A DNA stretch of 64,000 nt, from positions 186,001 to 250,000 of the forward strand of contig JBAJFE010000055.1 of NCBI GenBank assembly GCA_037903355.1, written 5' to 3'. How positions within the stretch are numbered: the first letter of the stretch is position 1; every line of letters begins with the position of its first letter. Shown here piece after piece: positions 22,477 through 35,603 of the stretch. A program made the translations under genes and the position numbers. Source of the stretch: Trichuris trichiura. Lineage: Eukaryota; Nematoda; Enoplea; Trichinellida; Trichuridae. Under the pieces are notes generated by a model. The model worked only from the letters and a program-made list of their open reading frames with translations. It did not search any database and had not been told where the DNA came from.

Positions 22477-24737
22477 GCATGCTTTGAAAATTAAATTTAA
22501 GAAGTTACTAGCATGTATCTGTTGTGCTAACCCTTAGCGTATTAAACCGAAAAGTAGCAGCATGCACTACCATTGCACACCGCGGATAATTAGAAGACTA
22601 AAGACCATTTTTGGTCAGACTCCGTAGTTCGAATACTGTTCCTCTTAGCATCTCAATACTACAGCGATTGCTCTTGTAGCTTATAGCTGCTTATTCCTTC
22701 GTTTGCGTTGGGTCGAAAGAAGTTGACATTGAGTCAGAAAAGTGAGGGCGGTAACCAAGCAAAAAGATCGCGATGGTGGTTGGTGGTGGTGCCAAGTGGG
22801 AGACGTTGTCATAGCGAAGTGTTCGAAGCTTCATGAAAGCTAAATGCAGCTTCGGAATGAGTACGCATATTTCTCGCAGCTGCTTCAATTCGGTCGGCGC
22901 TTTTTCTTGTCACCACGTCGATGTAATCTCCGAGCGCCATTTAACAGCTGCATCGATGCCGTGGGGAGCACCAGGAATTGTCATCAATCTTCCCATTTCC
23001 GAGCGGTTATATGTCGCAGTTACAAGCAAGATATGTCGTATAGATTTCAGTGTATCTTCTACCGGCTATGTATCCGCTTTTTATTATTTTGCAGCCCTAT
23101 TCCATCACGTCTTGCTTGCTTGCGCTGATTGACCATCGGACAAAGACAAGTTCATTTTTTTGTGCTCATGAATCAATGTTAGTTTGTACAAGCGAACAGC
23201 CGCATGGTAAGTTGAAGCTTTTTTCAAAAAACTGCTAAAGGGCAAACGGTGGACAAGAAGGACGGCCGCGTCAACTTTATAAAAAAATAAAACCTGTCTT
23301 TCCGACTGTTTTGTACATGCAGTTGGTTGGTCGACTTAAATGTCTTACATTTTATTCCCACAGCTTCTGCCTAGCCGATGTCAAAGTGAGCCATATTTAG
23401 CTCCTTCGCTTCTGTCCAACATTTTTACGTTGACAGAAGTGTTGGACCGTTTCAATTTTTTTCGAATTGTCTATTTATGTTAATGCAAATATAGGAATTT
23501 CCCGCTTTTCATAATTCGATCTTCCAAGCTTGACCATTACCTCACAGTAAGACATTTGTTCGACCAGCTGCCGTCACCTATTTTTGTCCATGCGTGTTGA
23601 CTCTTGTTTCACCGTATAAAGTTGTGTTGGCAAACTCGCGAGGTTTACCTTTAACCATCGATTGCCTATACCTTTTTTTGCAGACGTAGAAAAGAGTAAA
23701 GGTGGTTCCCGAATATTTTTTTGCGAAAATTATTTTGGGCGCACCGCTGCGGGCTTGTTATTTCAACCGGCTTTGGAATGCTGGTTTCGCTTGCTCCGGA
23801 TGCCTTCTTTTTTTTCTTCTCCACCAACTTTCCATGCTTGGCGTAAAGCCTGCGGGTCGTTCCGCAGGGAAAGGTGCCTCCGACTGAAGAAAGTTTTTGT
23901 CCCCAAAAAAAGGGAAAGTCTCTATCTCGGAATGCGCCCGAACGGTGGGGGGCTGAAGGTGATTTCCAGCTTGCCAACCCATTGCATCGCCAGTGTGACA
24001 CTTGTAGGCTAGAGATAAATTTTTCCGCGTGTTTTACATACTTCTGAATGCGCTCGATCTATTTATAATAACGTACGCGGTTTGTCGTGCAAGTTAACAG
24101 TTCGTTGGGGCTTTGCAAAGATGAGTGAGTACAGTTTGCCAGTAAAGGTTTCGCCTACAACCATTTCCGAAGGCACGGTGGATCCCTCCACATGGCGTTC
24201 GGGTTTACGCAATGCATAAGGGCTTTGGCCGGCAAATGAGAGGCAGCTGGTCCTGAGAGAACAAAGTCGGGTTAGCAGGTCAAGTTTCTGTCATTCTCTC
24301 CATGCCGGCAGGGCGCCAAATATACTAAAACCCTCTGAATTGGACAAAGGCTGATCGCATAGGGTAACAGGTGGTGCTGAATGGTCCATCGAGCCGACTG
24401 ATCGGTCAGGTTGGCCAATGATCCAGTTTTGAGCGTCAAGCACGACATCTAACTTTCAGTTGTGCCATAGAATTGACAGCGGTGTTGCCTCTGTCGATGC
24501 ATCAACTCTTTGGTGTAGGCTATAGACAAATGGTAGCATTTCAGCTTTGATAGGTTGGCCACAAGCCAAGGATAGCGATTGCGTATCCATTCATCTTTGA
24601 CACTGCATGCCGCTGCTACACAAGCCGGTCGTTCGATCATACGTCACCGGTCGAACTAGATTTCAGCTCTACTGAAGGTTCCATCCGTTTCCTATTGCTT
24701 TTGCAGCATCTGCCTAATCAGGCTGCGCACTTACGGG

Positions 24738-27700
24738 ATGCCTTTCACGTTGAGAACCGTTGATCAGTACAAGCATTATTGTTCGATGCTCAAAACCGCT
24801 ACCGTTGGGACTACTACCGCTCAGCCTCAAGCTGGCAACCAAGTCGAGTCGACTGGAAGCAGCCCCGACGATGGGCTGCAGTTGACCCAGGTTGCTTTGC
24901 TTGCTTGTATTCGCCAGCTCGGCTCTTTGCATGACCAGTCGATGCTTATGGTCCGCTGCCTGTACGATGAGTTAGAGGAGGTGGACCGTCGAGTGGATAA
25001 ATTGACAAATCGCATGCAAACGGTTCGTAAACATGCCAACGAGCTTCCTTTGCCGGATGCTGAAGCTGGTAAGCCTTTTTTGTTTTTCAGCCAACTCAGT
25101 TCAGGGCGAACCGATGTATTTATTCTTTTTCTAAGTGAGACCCTACGGCGAGTTGGAGATGAACCTCTGGATTGCCAATGCCCCCTTTTACTATTTTGCT
25201 TCGGCTGGAAGCTTGAAGCATTTCTTGAGCGTCAAGCGGCATTATTGTTCGGCCAAGCCCGAAGAGTTTGGAGACGCTCTTGGAACTAATCAGACCAACC
25301 TGTTTTTATGCGAAAGCCGACCGGACTCGTTGAGATTACTTTACGCCCGATCGAGTAGCAGAGAGGATTATCCCTTCGGTTTGCAAAAACCGAAAACAAC
25401 CGACTCTTTTGCTGTGCAAACCGAACCGGATGAAGTGTTCACCGACGATTCTTCATTCTCTGTGGTGAGCTGTTTGAAAAGTCTTAATAACGCGCGCATC
25501 CTTCTGGCCTGCATTCTGCATGCCAGCTGGTTTCCCCTTACGCGTTACTGCTTTCAAAGTCATTATTATCTCTTTATGCAAATCATGGCAATATCCATCT
25601 TGCTTCACCTCAAAGAAAGCCATTATGGGCTTCAACTACAGCAGTGGCTTCCGAACAAGGTGTCCCATTTTTCAATGCCGCCTTTTAAGGTGCATTAGAA
25701 TACCAGAGAGCATTGTAATAGCTGCGGTAGCTATTCGTACTATGCATGACCTGCAACTATTTTAAAGCAGGAAATTTGCATATACTAAAAGGCATATATA
25801 CGTGATCTGACCAGGCAGGTCTTGACGCCCGCTTTTGCAAACCACAGTGGTCGATATGCCCCAGGGCTATGTATATGGGGATGGTTTCCTATTTGCCCAC
25901 TTTACTCTATACCAGTGTCAGTTTCTCCGTTTCAGTGGTCAATGAGCCACTTTAGGCAAGTGCAAACGTGCGCCGGTGGTTTGCCGGCACATGTCCATAG
26001 GCGTTGGTTGGTGGTCAGCGCAAACGTTCGATGACCTGCAGCAGGTTCCAGCGCAACGCATTCTATACGTCACGTGACCTTCGTGTGGCTTCACTTATGG
26101 TCACCTATTAAAAATTCATCCGAACAAAGCTTGATCAATACCGCTCGTATTCATCAGGTGCTTCCAGTAGTCCTTGTTTGGGCCTTCTTTGCCTTTTCTG
26201 GCTCACCTGCCTTATAAGGCAAACCGCGCTTGATTTCCCCGTTAATCAATTATCTCAGCAAGTCAGCCTTTGCCAATTGTTGACTTTGCGTAGTCGATCG
26301 CCGCTCCGTATGGTGCAACCTGACGGACAAGCTGATCCGGTTTAAATCGATTCGGCTTTTCTGCTTTGCATATTTGCGCCTACAAGCGTCGACTCATAAA
26401 TTAATACGACGCTTTCTGCCACATTATACGTAATATGCCTGATTGGTACGATAGCCAAATGTGGTCATTGTCCATTTGGTCGCTGCCATGACTGCTGTTG
26501 CATCTTATCAGTGTTCGCGTCAATGGAGATAGGAATAGCTGAATTTTGCTGCCAGTATATTCGTATTAAATGCAAAAAAGGCAACACTAAAATCTCGTTG
26601 ACTCGTTCAAACATTTACGGGTCTTTGATGGGGGGCAGAATAAAGGTTATATTATCATATTTTCCTGAGGCGTTAGAATAGTGTGGGCGGGAAGCCCTTA
26701 AGCCTTTATTTAACACGCAAAGCCACTTATGGTCATTTGACGAGTAGTCACCGTGCTTTCATTCTACTTTTTGACTGTTGATTCTAAAAATTAAGGAACC
26801 GCTGACCAGTACGCAGTTCATAACGTCGGAATTTGATAAACCGCATTTGTACGCTTTTATTTCCAATTGATACTAAGTTGGGTCATTAGTACAGTTCGGC
26901 TGCTCGGCCCTCACCCATCAGCCATTCAGTTTCCGCGGACAATGTTTGCCGAAAGCGTTCTGATTTTCTGTTTTCTCAACTAAGGGCGCTTGCCAAACTT
27001 CGCTTATTCAAATTGTACGAGATGACGCGTATATGGTGCATGCCTTCAATGTTTGTATGGGTCTGGGAACCCGGCGGTAGCGGAGGGCTGGTAAGAAACG
27101 ATGCAATTTTTTCTTTGCGCTCAATCAGTCTTTGGATTTCATCTTTATCGCTTCTGTCATGCAAGTGTCATTCCGACGAGGTGAACATGCCATGAACAAC
27201 TGGCATTTCGTCGGCAGTGACATCCATCACTTTTCGTAGTAGCGGACGATGTTCCCAAGGCGCAGCAGGCTCTTTGACCAAGGTCGTTTTCGTTGTAGGT
27301 TTAAAATAGTGTCACCGCCCGCGGAGGAGAGCCATTCGTCCGCGGCTAATGTTTTTGCTTTCATCCTTTAGGAGCCTGACAGTTTTGTCCGTCTGTCGCG
27401 GCAATGAGGAGGACATTGCTTAACGCTTCGCTACAGTTGGTTGACGCCTTCGAACGGTCGGAGGTATTCGCTCGAAATGGCGGAAACTGTTTCCTTCCCC
27501 TTTGGGCAGTCGACTCAAACTGGTCGCTAACTAGAACGCGTCATAGTTTAAATGTTGCCGCATTGTGTTTCTATTCTTTTTCACTTCCTTTGCACGCTTT
27601 CCTTCCCAAGAATGGCTATTAAAGGCATCGTAACGCCTAAACAGCTATACATCTCCATTAGTCCGGTCAGTAACGTAAGGAAAACGATTTTCCAAACCGA

Positions 27701-30700
27701 AGAAGTGTTCATTTACTGAAAGTGCCATATTCATTTGCATTTCGCCTAATTGAGTGCTCACAATGGAACTGTCGAATTTCTGCAAACTAAAGTCATCCCT
27801 TCTAATCTTATAGTGCCCATTGGAGAGTAGATACAGTTGATCTCTGGCGGAAAATAAAATTAAAGTCATTAGTAGGTAATAAGTAATAACCACTAATAAG
27901 TATGCTTGTTCTTCCTTCATTCCATCATCTGCAGTCACATGCAGTTCACGTGAATTTAAGAACAGCACGTCAAGCGGTCGTTTCTCGGTCGCTTTAGGCA
28001 TCCAGTCAACTTTTAAGAGTACTACCTTTTGGCAATTTGCCAAACCAGTAAAGTTGGGTTGGCTTATTGACTTTCGGTAGGTCGGCATGAAAATTTGCAT
28101 TTTGCTTAAATGCTCTTGAACTGTTTTTCTTTTTATGCATTAATTCAACGCTCGTATCTTTTCCGTAAGCGCGTTTAGTTTGGGTATGCCTTGATGAAAG
28201 TGTACGCAATGTTACGTAACGTGACCTAATCGGGTGCGGCGATCCATAAATGTCGCTGACCTTTTGTCCACATCCTTGTTTGTTCATTCCGGCGGCTTTG
28301 CGCGCTCAGCTTCACCGACGACTAGTCAAGTCACCCTCGCGACAGAATTACTGCTTTAGCTATTAGGATTTGTACAGTTTTTTTTACTACATTACGTCAA
28401 GGTACTGCTGACCATGATTCATCGTTCCTGTGAGACTCAGTGGCACTAAATCCAGTTCATGTTTTAATCTTTGCGTTCACCTCATCCCGAGAACTGCTTG
28501 TTACCATATTAGGCAAAAAACTCTGACAACTTTGCTTCCAAAGCCGTAAGAGTTACTGCCGCTTGTGCCTACCTAACTAGTAGTAAGTTTTTCGTGAATA
28601 TTTTTTTTAAATGCCACTTATTTTGCCTTAAATTTGTTTTAAACTTTTTGTTTTTATTGCTGGGCATGTATATGCAGTACTAAGCGGGAATGCTTTATCC
28701 TTCACATGCGAATCTATATGACTTTACCGAAATGAGCTGGAGAGGCGGTATATTTTTTTATCCGCTCAAGCCAATACGGGTTGTTCGTATCCTTCTTGTA
28801 GCGAAGTTCGTCTAGCTATTCTTGTTTAAGCGAAACGTGCACATTTCTCCTTAAATCTTTCAATTTTTCGTCAGCAATACTAGCCGTCCAATAAATCATT
28901 CGCGGTTCGACAGCATTGGTGCGAAGTTGATCGTTGCTGGCTCGTTAAGAACACGTCAGGCGTAAAACGCAGTAAGGCACCTTTGCTTCTGCTCCGTGCA
29001 ACTTCCGGCATTCTGAGCTGTCCAATTTCCCCGTTGAGCAATCGGGTGCTCGCGTAACGTCAGCCCAATTGTGATGCCTAGTGCTAAGCTCGAATTGACA
29101 AAATGTTTCATCGTATATATTTTCCCAAAAATAGGCTCGAAGTTCACTGCCTTTTCCAGCTTTTCATCCTTTGTTTATACCTTGCAACAAAACTCACTAT
29201 AACATACAGCTAGTGGAAGGCTTCTATGTATGACAGCTCCATGTCAAGGGCTTCATGACGTAATTTGCATATCCTTAGTAAGCAGTTCAGAAACAGTACA
29301 ATACTATGCAAATAGTAGACCTTTCATTACGCTGTATTAAAAAAGCACGTGACTCCTAGGGATCTCAGGGTGGCAGTGTTATTTTCGGTTAATATAAGTT
29401 GTTTTAACGCTTAAAACTTTGCGCTGACCATTCCAAGCTGGGCATGCGTCGATTATTGATTCCCCTTAGGCATCCTATCAAGAAATTGCTATTCGTGAGG
29501 TATGTCCGAGTTAGCGAAGGGTCATTAACGTAATCCCTCCGCTTTGCAACAGTGTCTTGAGGATGCGGCGGCTTGGGCCCATGGAACCGCAGGCTATTGG
29601 TGTCGATAAGCTCGAATTGCCGCTTTTGACGTTCCACGAACCAACCAGGAGCAAAAGTGACATTACTGACAGATTTGTGACAGCGAAACTTGAGCTACAG
29701 TCTCTACGGATAGGTTGCTTTGACAACCGAGCAAACTGGCCACCTATCACCTGGCACATTTTAGGGGATATCGCGGACATTCAGTCGATACTGTTGTGTA
29801 AACATTGACTTCAACTTATTTGGTCTTCGATTATGCTTTTCAAAGGGCTCATGTTATGCTATTACTAGCTTGTGTCGGCCTATGCGTTTCGCAGTTGCAG
29901 TATGTGCCTAAAACGCTGCGTTTGCGAACACGTTAGCCTTTTAGGTTTTCCACCCAACGACATTGCGCTGATGCGTATCATCTTTTTGGAGAATCGTATT
30001 GCTAATTTCTCTTTGCTATTCTGCATTACTGCTTCAGGCAGGTTGCAGCGTTAGATCAGAAAATTCCTCTTAACGGTTTGACATCTGGCTGCCTGGCCTT
30101 TGCCTGCAGCTGCTTTCAAGCTGACTTCAAAAGTACCCTATTTTTAAATAGCGATCCGGCCGAAAATGTCTATGCTGTTTTTGTCACTTACAATAGGGTG
30201 ACCGTAAAGCTTAGCCACCCATTGGTCTCAGAGATGCCCTACTAAAGCAATGCTTGCTCTTGGCTGCTAGCTGACGTATTATTTTCAGGACTTCCGTAGA
30301 CCTCGACCTCGCCGTAGGTCATCATTCAGCGCAGATACTCCATTGCCTACCCCTGAGGAAAAGGTGCAAAAATTTGTGGCAGCTTGCAAGCCAACCACAT
30401 TGGAAGTGGACTTGCCTGCAGCCATGCTAAAACGTATGTCACGCAAATGGGCCACCAGTAATGGCAACGCTCAATCGCAATGGAAAAGTGCCACGACTGC
30501 CGACTCCGAGGGTACATTTGGCCAACCGTCCTACCGGACGAGCATTTCACCAAGTTGCGCTGCCGGCAGCGTTAGTCCATTGCAGGAAGATGTTATTGAC
30601 TCGCTGACTGACGATGAGGAAATGGCCGCGACGGAGCGGGACCATCACGAGTCGGTTGATCTATTTCAATGCGCAGCGGCCAAAGAGTATTTGTACGATT

Positions 30701-33006
30701 TTGCTCCGTTCTATCGTCGCCAACGTATCGGTGGTATTAAGCAGTTTTTGTCCCTTCGGCGACCTAAGCGTAGTCCGACCACTCAGCGTGCGCACAAAAG
30801 CGAGTACACTTCGTTCAATGACGCTGACGATACTTGCGACAGGTGGAGCAAGGAGAAGAAGGAACCGCCGGAGGGAAATCATACAAAAACGTCATTTGAT
30901 ATAGCAAATAGTATAAAATGCTTTTTGAAAAAGTCCTTCAGCTTTCGTTCTTCCTCATCGGTGGTTCGTCAGCCAAGCCAAAAGGTGCCTACTGCTGACC
31001 GCTTTCGGCTGGAATCTCTGGACGAGAAAACTGCTGTTGGCGAGAAGAGATCGGTTCGCAACCACTATGTCAATGCCAAAAGCAGCCTGCCTATTTCCAC
31101 GTCGTCTCAGGTGATGAATTTGGCCACGTTGCTGCGTCGCCACGCGTCCTTTAAGCGACCAGCTTCACGTCATGTTACCACGCAAGTGAAGTCCAGTAGC
31201 CCACGAAACTCTGGTGATTCCGCCTACCTCAGCGGAGGTGAGAAGCGTGCCCGACCCGCATCCATTGTCTCCGGAGATTCCCAAATTTCCCTTGGATTAG
31301 GGGAAAGGTGAGTTTAATATGTCATTCTGTCATTTATTAAATTTCCAAAAAGTATATGCATTAATACTCTGAGAATTCGCTCTTTTAAATCTGCTGCCTC
31401 ACAAACTCTTATAGATATGAGCACCTCTCATCAGCCACACGTGTTATTGTCCTTAAAGAGAAAAATGCCTATCTTTAGACAAGAAAATGTGACGTAAAAT
31501 AGTTATGCTTATCTATTAGCAATGAATTTCTTTGTTATATAAAGTTATATTTAAGTTTTTTACATTATACAGCGTTACTTTTTTAACGTGATAGTCATGA
31601 GGACTTTGTAAGCACTTATACGCTACTTCATTTATTGATGCTTTGAATTGCCGCCGTAAAGTTGCACCTATGCTTTTAGAGTACACTCGAATACTTATCA
31701 TCCTGGATATCAGATAAATTATCCGGAAGAGTGCACAAACTCGATATCCAAAGCTTCTACTCCTTTAATAGCTTCGGCTTTGCCCAATCACGTACTTGTT
31801 AAGCAGCTCAACCGTGTCAGGCACGCTACGCCTTCGCCTTCTTGTTCGCCTTCAATGCGCTCCAATTCATCAGCGGTTGAATCGAATTATTCCTGCGATC
31901 AGGAAGGCTATTTTACGTCAATGCATCACGACTGTGGCGTCCCAATGGTCAGAGTGTCTAATCGAAATCAAGAGAATGGGCCGAGAGATATTCGCCCGAA
32001 AGAAGACGCAGGATATGGTCGTTCGTTAGCCTTTCAGAGCTGCAAGCCTTTATCCCATTCTTCAACGCCGTATGCGACTTGGCTACAGTCTCGCAATCCG
32101 CAGAAATGTCAAAAAATGGCAACCGTTGGTCGCAGACCGTCGCAACGTCATGGAAATACGGGCACCATAAACAGACCGGTTGTATTTCCACGAACCGCCG
32201 GTCTGCAAGTAATATTGAACAGGCAAGGCTTATCTGCCGCGCCGGTTTGCCATAGTGGTTACAAATCATGCGGCCATAACGTGACAAATAATGAACCAAC
32301 AAAAGTTCCAATAGTTCCAACAAGCACTGTTGCTCCCAGCATGCAGATTGGATTCAAACCTCAGCCTGCTCCGAAGTTGCTTTCGGCTGGTACTTACGGG
32401 CCCAAATTCGCCGTTGTCAACCCTCACGCTTGGTCAGGTAATGTTGTATTGGCACCTGGAGTGGCCTCACCCGCTCCTATGGACGATCATGTTTATCCGC
32501 TGGCAAATGCTAAGCCTATTGAGAATGGTGCAACAAGTTTTGAAAATCAAAGTTGCTTATGTCGACCTGCTGCCTGTTCGTTGCCGCCAAGAAATCGTCG
32601 AATGGTTGTGGCGCTTGCTCCGTCGGCAGCTCAGAGCATAAATCATTATGAGAATCATCCAGGCAGCATTGAACGTCCAGCACGTCAGCCAATCAAGTCG
32701 TCACGCGAAGAAAAAGTTACCGAAATGTCCGACTCTGTTGATACGGTCAATTTGTTGTCAAAATCTGAAGTTGCTGCACCTGCTGGCGGGTTGGAACCGT
32801 TTGACCAATGGCTAATGGCTAAATTTCACGTTGAAGAACAGGAAACAAGGTTGAAAGAGGCAAAAGCTTTGGAACAGGCAAAGCTGGATGCCTTGATGGA
32901 TTTACAAAAGCTTACTTTGGCTTCACCCGACCTTGGTCGTCGTTGCAAAATGGAAGCTGCTCTGACGAACGCGCTTCCATATGCTGGTGTTCGCTTTCTC
33001 GACTGA
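24738..33006 (+). CDS. NHS-like protein with WAVE-homology domain
   Basis: Four exons join without breaking frame: 24738-25068, 25136-25464, 30289-31307 and 31680-33006, giving 1001 residues. The start MPFTLRTVDQYKHYC matches the typical N-terminus of NHS and WAVE proteins (MPF/MPL-x-KR-x-(V/I)-x-P...C). It is followed by a helical stretch around CIRQLGSLHDQSMLMVRCLYDELE, as in the WAVE-homology domain. Exon 3 begins with a basic RRPRPRRR segment and PTPEEKV, reminiscent of the conserved internal motif of NHS proteins. The rest is Ser/Pro-rich and disordered, with a short coiled coil near residue 940. NHS/WAVE proteins act at actin-rich cell edges and junctions with the Abi/WAVE machinery. 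No WH2 or acidic VCA tail is seen, so NHS-like is preferred to WAVE. A splice acceptor at 24706 implies a further 5' exon, probably leader. Intron 2 is 4.8 kb and could hide small exons. Confidence 0.7.
25465..30288. other. large intron of the NHS-like gene
   Basis: It is flanked by phase-0 GTGAGC donor and TTTTCAG acceptor. It holds no recognised gene. Minus-strand open frames at 27645-28100 (151 codons, one hydrophobic segment) and 28956-29147, and a plus frame at 29557-29808, have no recognisable family. Confidence 0.5.
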
Positions 33007-33158
33007 AGTTGGTTTCGGCAGACCGTTCCGTCTTGCAGCATTCCTGCGACTGGCGGTAAATATTCACTTTTATCTAAGCAATGTCCATTGGGTCTAATCA
33101 AGGCCATTAATTCTACGCTAAACGTTCTTTTTTATTGAGTATCCGGTTTCAAAGAAAG

Positions 33159-33164
33159 ATTAAA
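33159..33164 (+). terminator. possible polyadenylation signal of the NHS-like gene
   Basis: ATTAAA, 153 nt after the stop codon, is the first near-canonical signal downstream. Confidence 0.35.
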
Positions 33165-33438
33165 ACAGGTTGTCTAAATATTTTTTTAAAAAATAGCCTT
33201 TAGTGAATCCCGAATTTTGGCTTGCTTCGTTTTTTAAAATATATCATACATAATTGCTCTTATATAGTCCCGCACTTCAAGCGCATGAGCTACTCTTGTA
33301 ATCTATAATAAGTTAGTTCATGTGGTAGCCCGCTACTACTGAATGAAATTTTGCAATATGACTGATTTGACTTACGGCTCCATGGTGCAATATAAAGTGG
33401 AGTAACTCTATTTGCTACATTTATACATGAGTGCTTTT

Positions 33439-33472
33439 ATTTTTGATATATATATATATATATATCAAAAAT
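33439..33472. repeat. perfect AT palindrome
   Basis: ATTTTTGATATAT... reads the same on both strands over 34 nt, with a (TA)n core. Confidence 0.8.
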
Positions 33473-33579
33473 AATCATTCGAGTCCACTCTAAGCTATGG
33501 GATCGAAGGTACTTGCTTTGCTCCGTAGATGTATTACTTTTTCTTTAGCATACGTGATGTATAGAAATTATATATACGC

Positions 33580-34064
33580 TACAGGCAATGAATGAAATGC
33601 AAGCGTTCTATAGAACGTTCGAGGTTTTTGGGCAAAGAATGAAATATCTTGAATTTATTGTATATCTTGCCTAGTCGTTATATACTTATAATGCTAAGAC
33701 AAATTGTGAATCGTATTTTGACTGTAGAGACTTTTATGGTCTTGACACCTATGCCCCTGCAGACCTATGGTGGGGACATTTGCGCGGCGAAGTTTGCAGT
33801 TTTCGCGCTATGATCTGGCTGCGCCGTCCTTACATTTTGACTTAGGCTTAGCCTAAGGCTTAGAACGCGATGGCAAGCAAAGTTCTACGATTACAGTCGC
33901 CCAATTTTTTCTCGTCTTTGTGGGTTATCCTGTTACATCCAAGTCTTAGCCTGAGTCAAGTTAAAAAGCAATGTAGTCGGGAAGTTTGAGAAAAACAGCC
34001 CATTTTGTTGAGTAGGTGTCGCCACTGTCAGCTTGCATGGACGTAGGTGAAAAGACTCGATTTA

Positions 34065-34101
<37 letters not shown>

Positions 34102-34892
34102 CGGGCAGTGAGTTCCTAATTTATGTGATTACGTCCGCCAGCACTTGTACAACGTGTACATGATTCTGTAAACCACAAATTTTCTATTTATCCATTACGC
34201 AAGCGTTCTAGTTATGTCCTCGATTGCCAACGGTCAATGATGGGTAGTAACGTCTAATTGTTTGCGTGTTTTGGTGTCACTGTGTATGGTTGGCTGTGCG
34301 TGACATTAAAATAGGTCCTCCGAGTCCATTGGAAGTCTATACTTCAATTCTGCTCATAACGGTACACAGCATGCTATACATGGTACAGCCAATGTATGAA
34401 ACACTTAATATTTCATACGTTTTCTAGAAGTCTTACGCAACGCCTAACGGCAAACAAGGAGGGTATTAAATCGAGTCTTTTCACCTACGTCCCTGCAGGC
34501 CGACAGTGGCGACACCTACTAGACAAAATAGGTTGTTTTTCGCAAACTTCTCGACTGTACTTTCCTTTTCACTTGGCTCGGGCTAAGGCTTGGATATAAC
34601 AGGATAGCCCACAAGGATGAGAGAAAAATTTGGTGCCAGTAATCGTAGAACTTTGCCTGCCATCGCGTTCTAAGCCTTAGCCTAAGCCTAAGTCGAAATT
34701 TAAGGACAGCGCAGCCAAATCGTAGAAAGAAAAGCGCACACTTTGCCTCGCAAATGTCCCCACCATAGATCTGCGGGGGCGTAGGTGACAAGACCATAAA
34801 AGTCTCTGTTGCCATATTTGGCGTTCACTATAATGCTTCGGCAAAGTACGCAACATATTAAAATAATGCAAACATTTCATGCATTGCCTGTA
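33580..34892. repeat. 1.3-kb imperfect inverted repeat (fold-back element)
   Basis: Left arm 33580-34066 and right arm 34465-34892 match as diverged reverse complements. Matched blocks include ACAGGCAATG/CATTGCCTGT, TTTTATGGTCTTG/CAAGACCATAAAA, TGGTGGGGACATTTGCG and its complement, and the inner edges GACTCGATTTAAT/ATTAAATCGAGTC. The arms differ by indels. The spacer holds a (TA)n tract and no long open frame. Both arms contain TTAGGC-type clusters. It lies between the NHS-like gene and the 3' end of the receptor gene. Confidence 0.8.
34068..34099. repeat. (TA)n microsatellite
   Basis: An uninterrupted alternating AT run lies in the spacer of the inverted repeat. Confidence 0.9.
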
Positions 34893-35603
34893 ATTCATAG
34901 GCAGAAACGTGCAGCGTTAAATTACAGCTGTACGTTTGGGAAGACTAGAAGAAAACGTCGGGAGTTAAGTAGCGGGATTTTATAATTGCCTGTTGCTGCA
35001 TCGAAGGATGTTATGCGAACCATCATTTTCAGAAAATGTCACACATTGTGAACAATGCAGCTGAAGCTCATTTCAGTTCGTCCACGTAACTTTGATTGGA
35101 CATAATTAAAAAGAGCAGTACCAGCTGATACTGCTTTTTTTAAGTGCGGATATTACGTTGGAACCATATTAATAGTAACAACAAGAATGTTAGCATGTTT
35201 AGGTTTTTATTATTGTGAAGAAGAAATTATTGAGCGTCTGGAATTATTTGATGAATAGCAAAGAGTTGAACCATATAAAATAGGGAGTGGTCCATGCGCA
35301 AGGGATGAAGGGGACCCAATGGCAGAGAAAAGGCATTTTTCTGCTGACAATTTCATATACCTCCCACGCGGTGGTGCTTCAAAGAAATCAAATCTTTAAT
35401 CGTCACCGTGTTGACATCAGGTGACAGCCACGCATTGTAGCAGTGCCTCAGGCAAGGAAACATGTTACTTTATTGCCAGCATTTCAAGTTCGATTGGGCT
35501 ACTGCCGTGACGTAGTTTCATTCATAAGATATAAGATAAGAAAGAGACAATTACAACGGAATGGATCCAGTTCTTTTCTCTTTTTCAAGCTCAACGTTGA
35601 TGC

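Larger units (their letters stand above)
16952..24706. other. gene-poor stretch with repeats
   Basis: This holds the degenerate repeat tract, a transposon remnant and a perfect hairpin (listed separately), plus a possible peptide exon near 22.0 kb. No multi-exon gene could be assembled. An open frame at 20431-20637 encodes a hydrophobic segment followed by an Arg-rich tail, but has no other support. Confidence 0.5.

Noticed and set aside
27645..28100. 151-codon minus-strand ORF with a hydrophobic segment inside the NHS-like intron
   Set aside because: No recognisable domain. One or more ORFs of this length are expected by chance in 64 kb at this composition.
29557..29808. Possible retrotransposon gag/pol fragment
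   Set aside because: The plus frame contains a stretch vaguely like retroelement polyproteins, but no catalytic motif (protease D-S/T-G, RT YxDD, integrase DDE) is present in any frame nearby.
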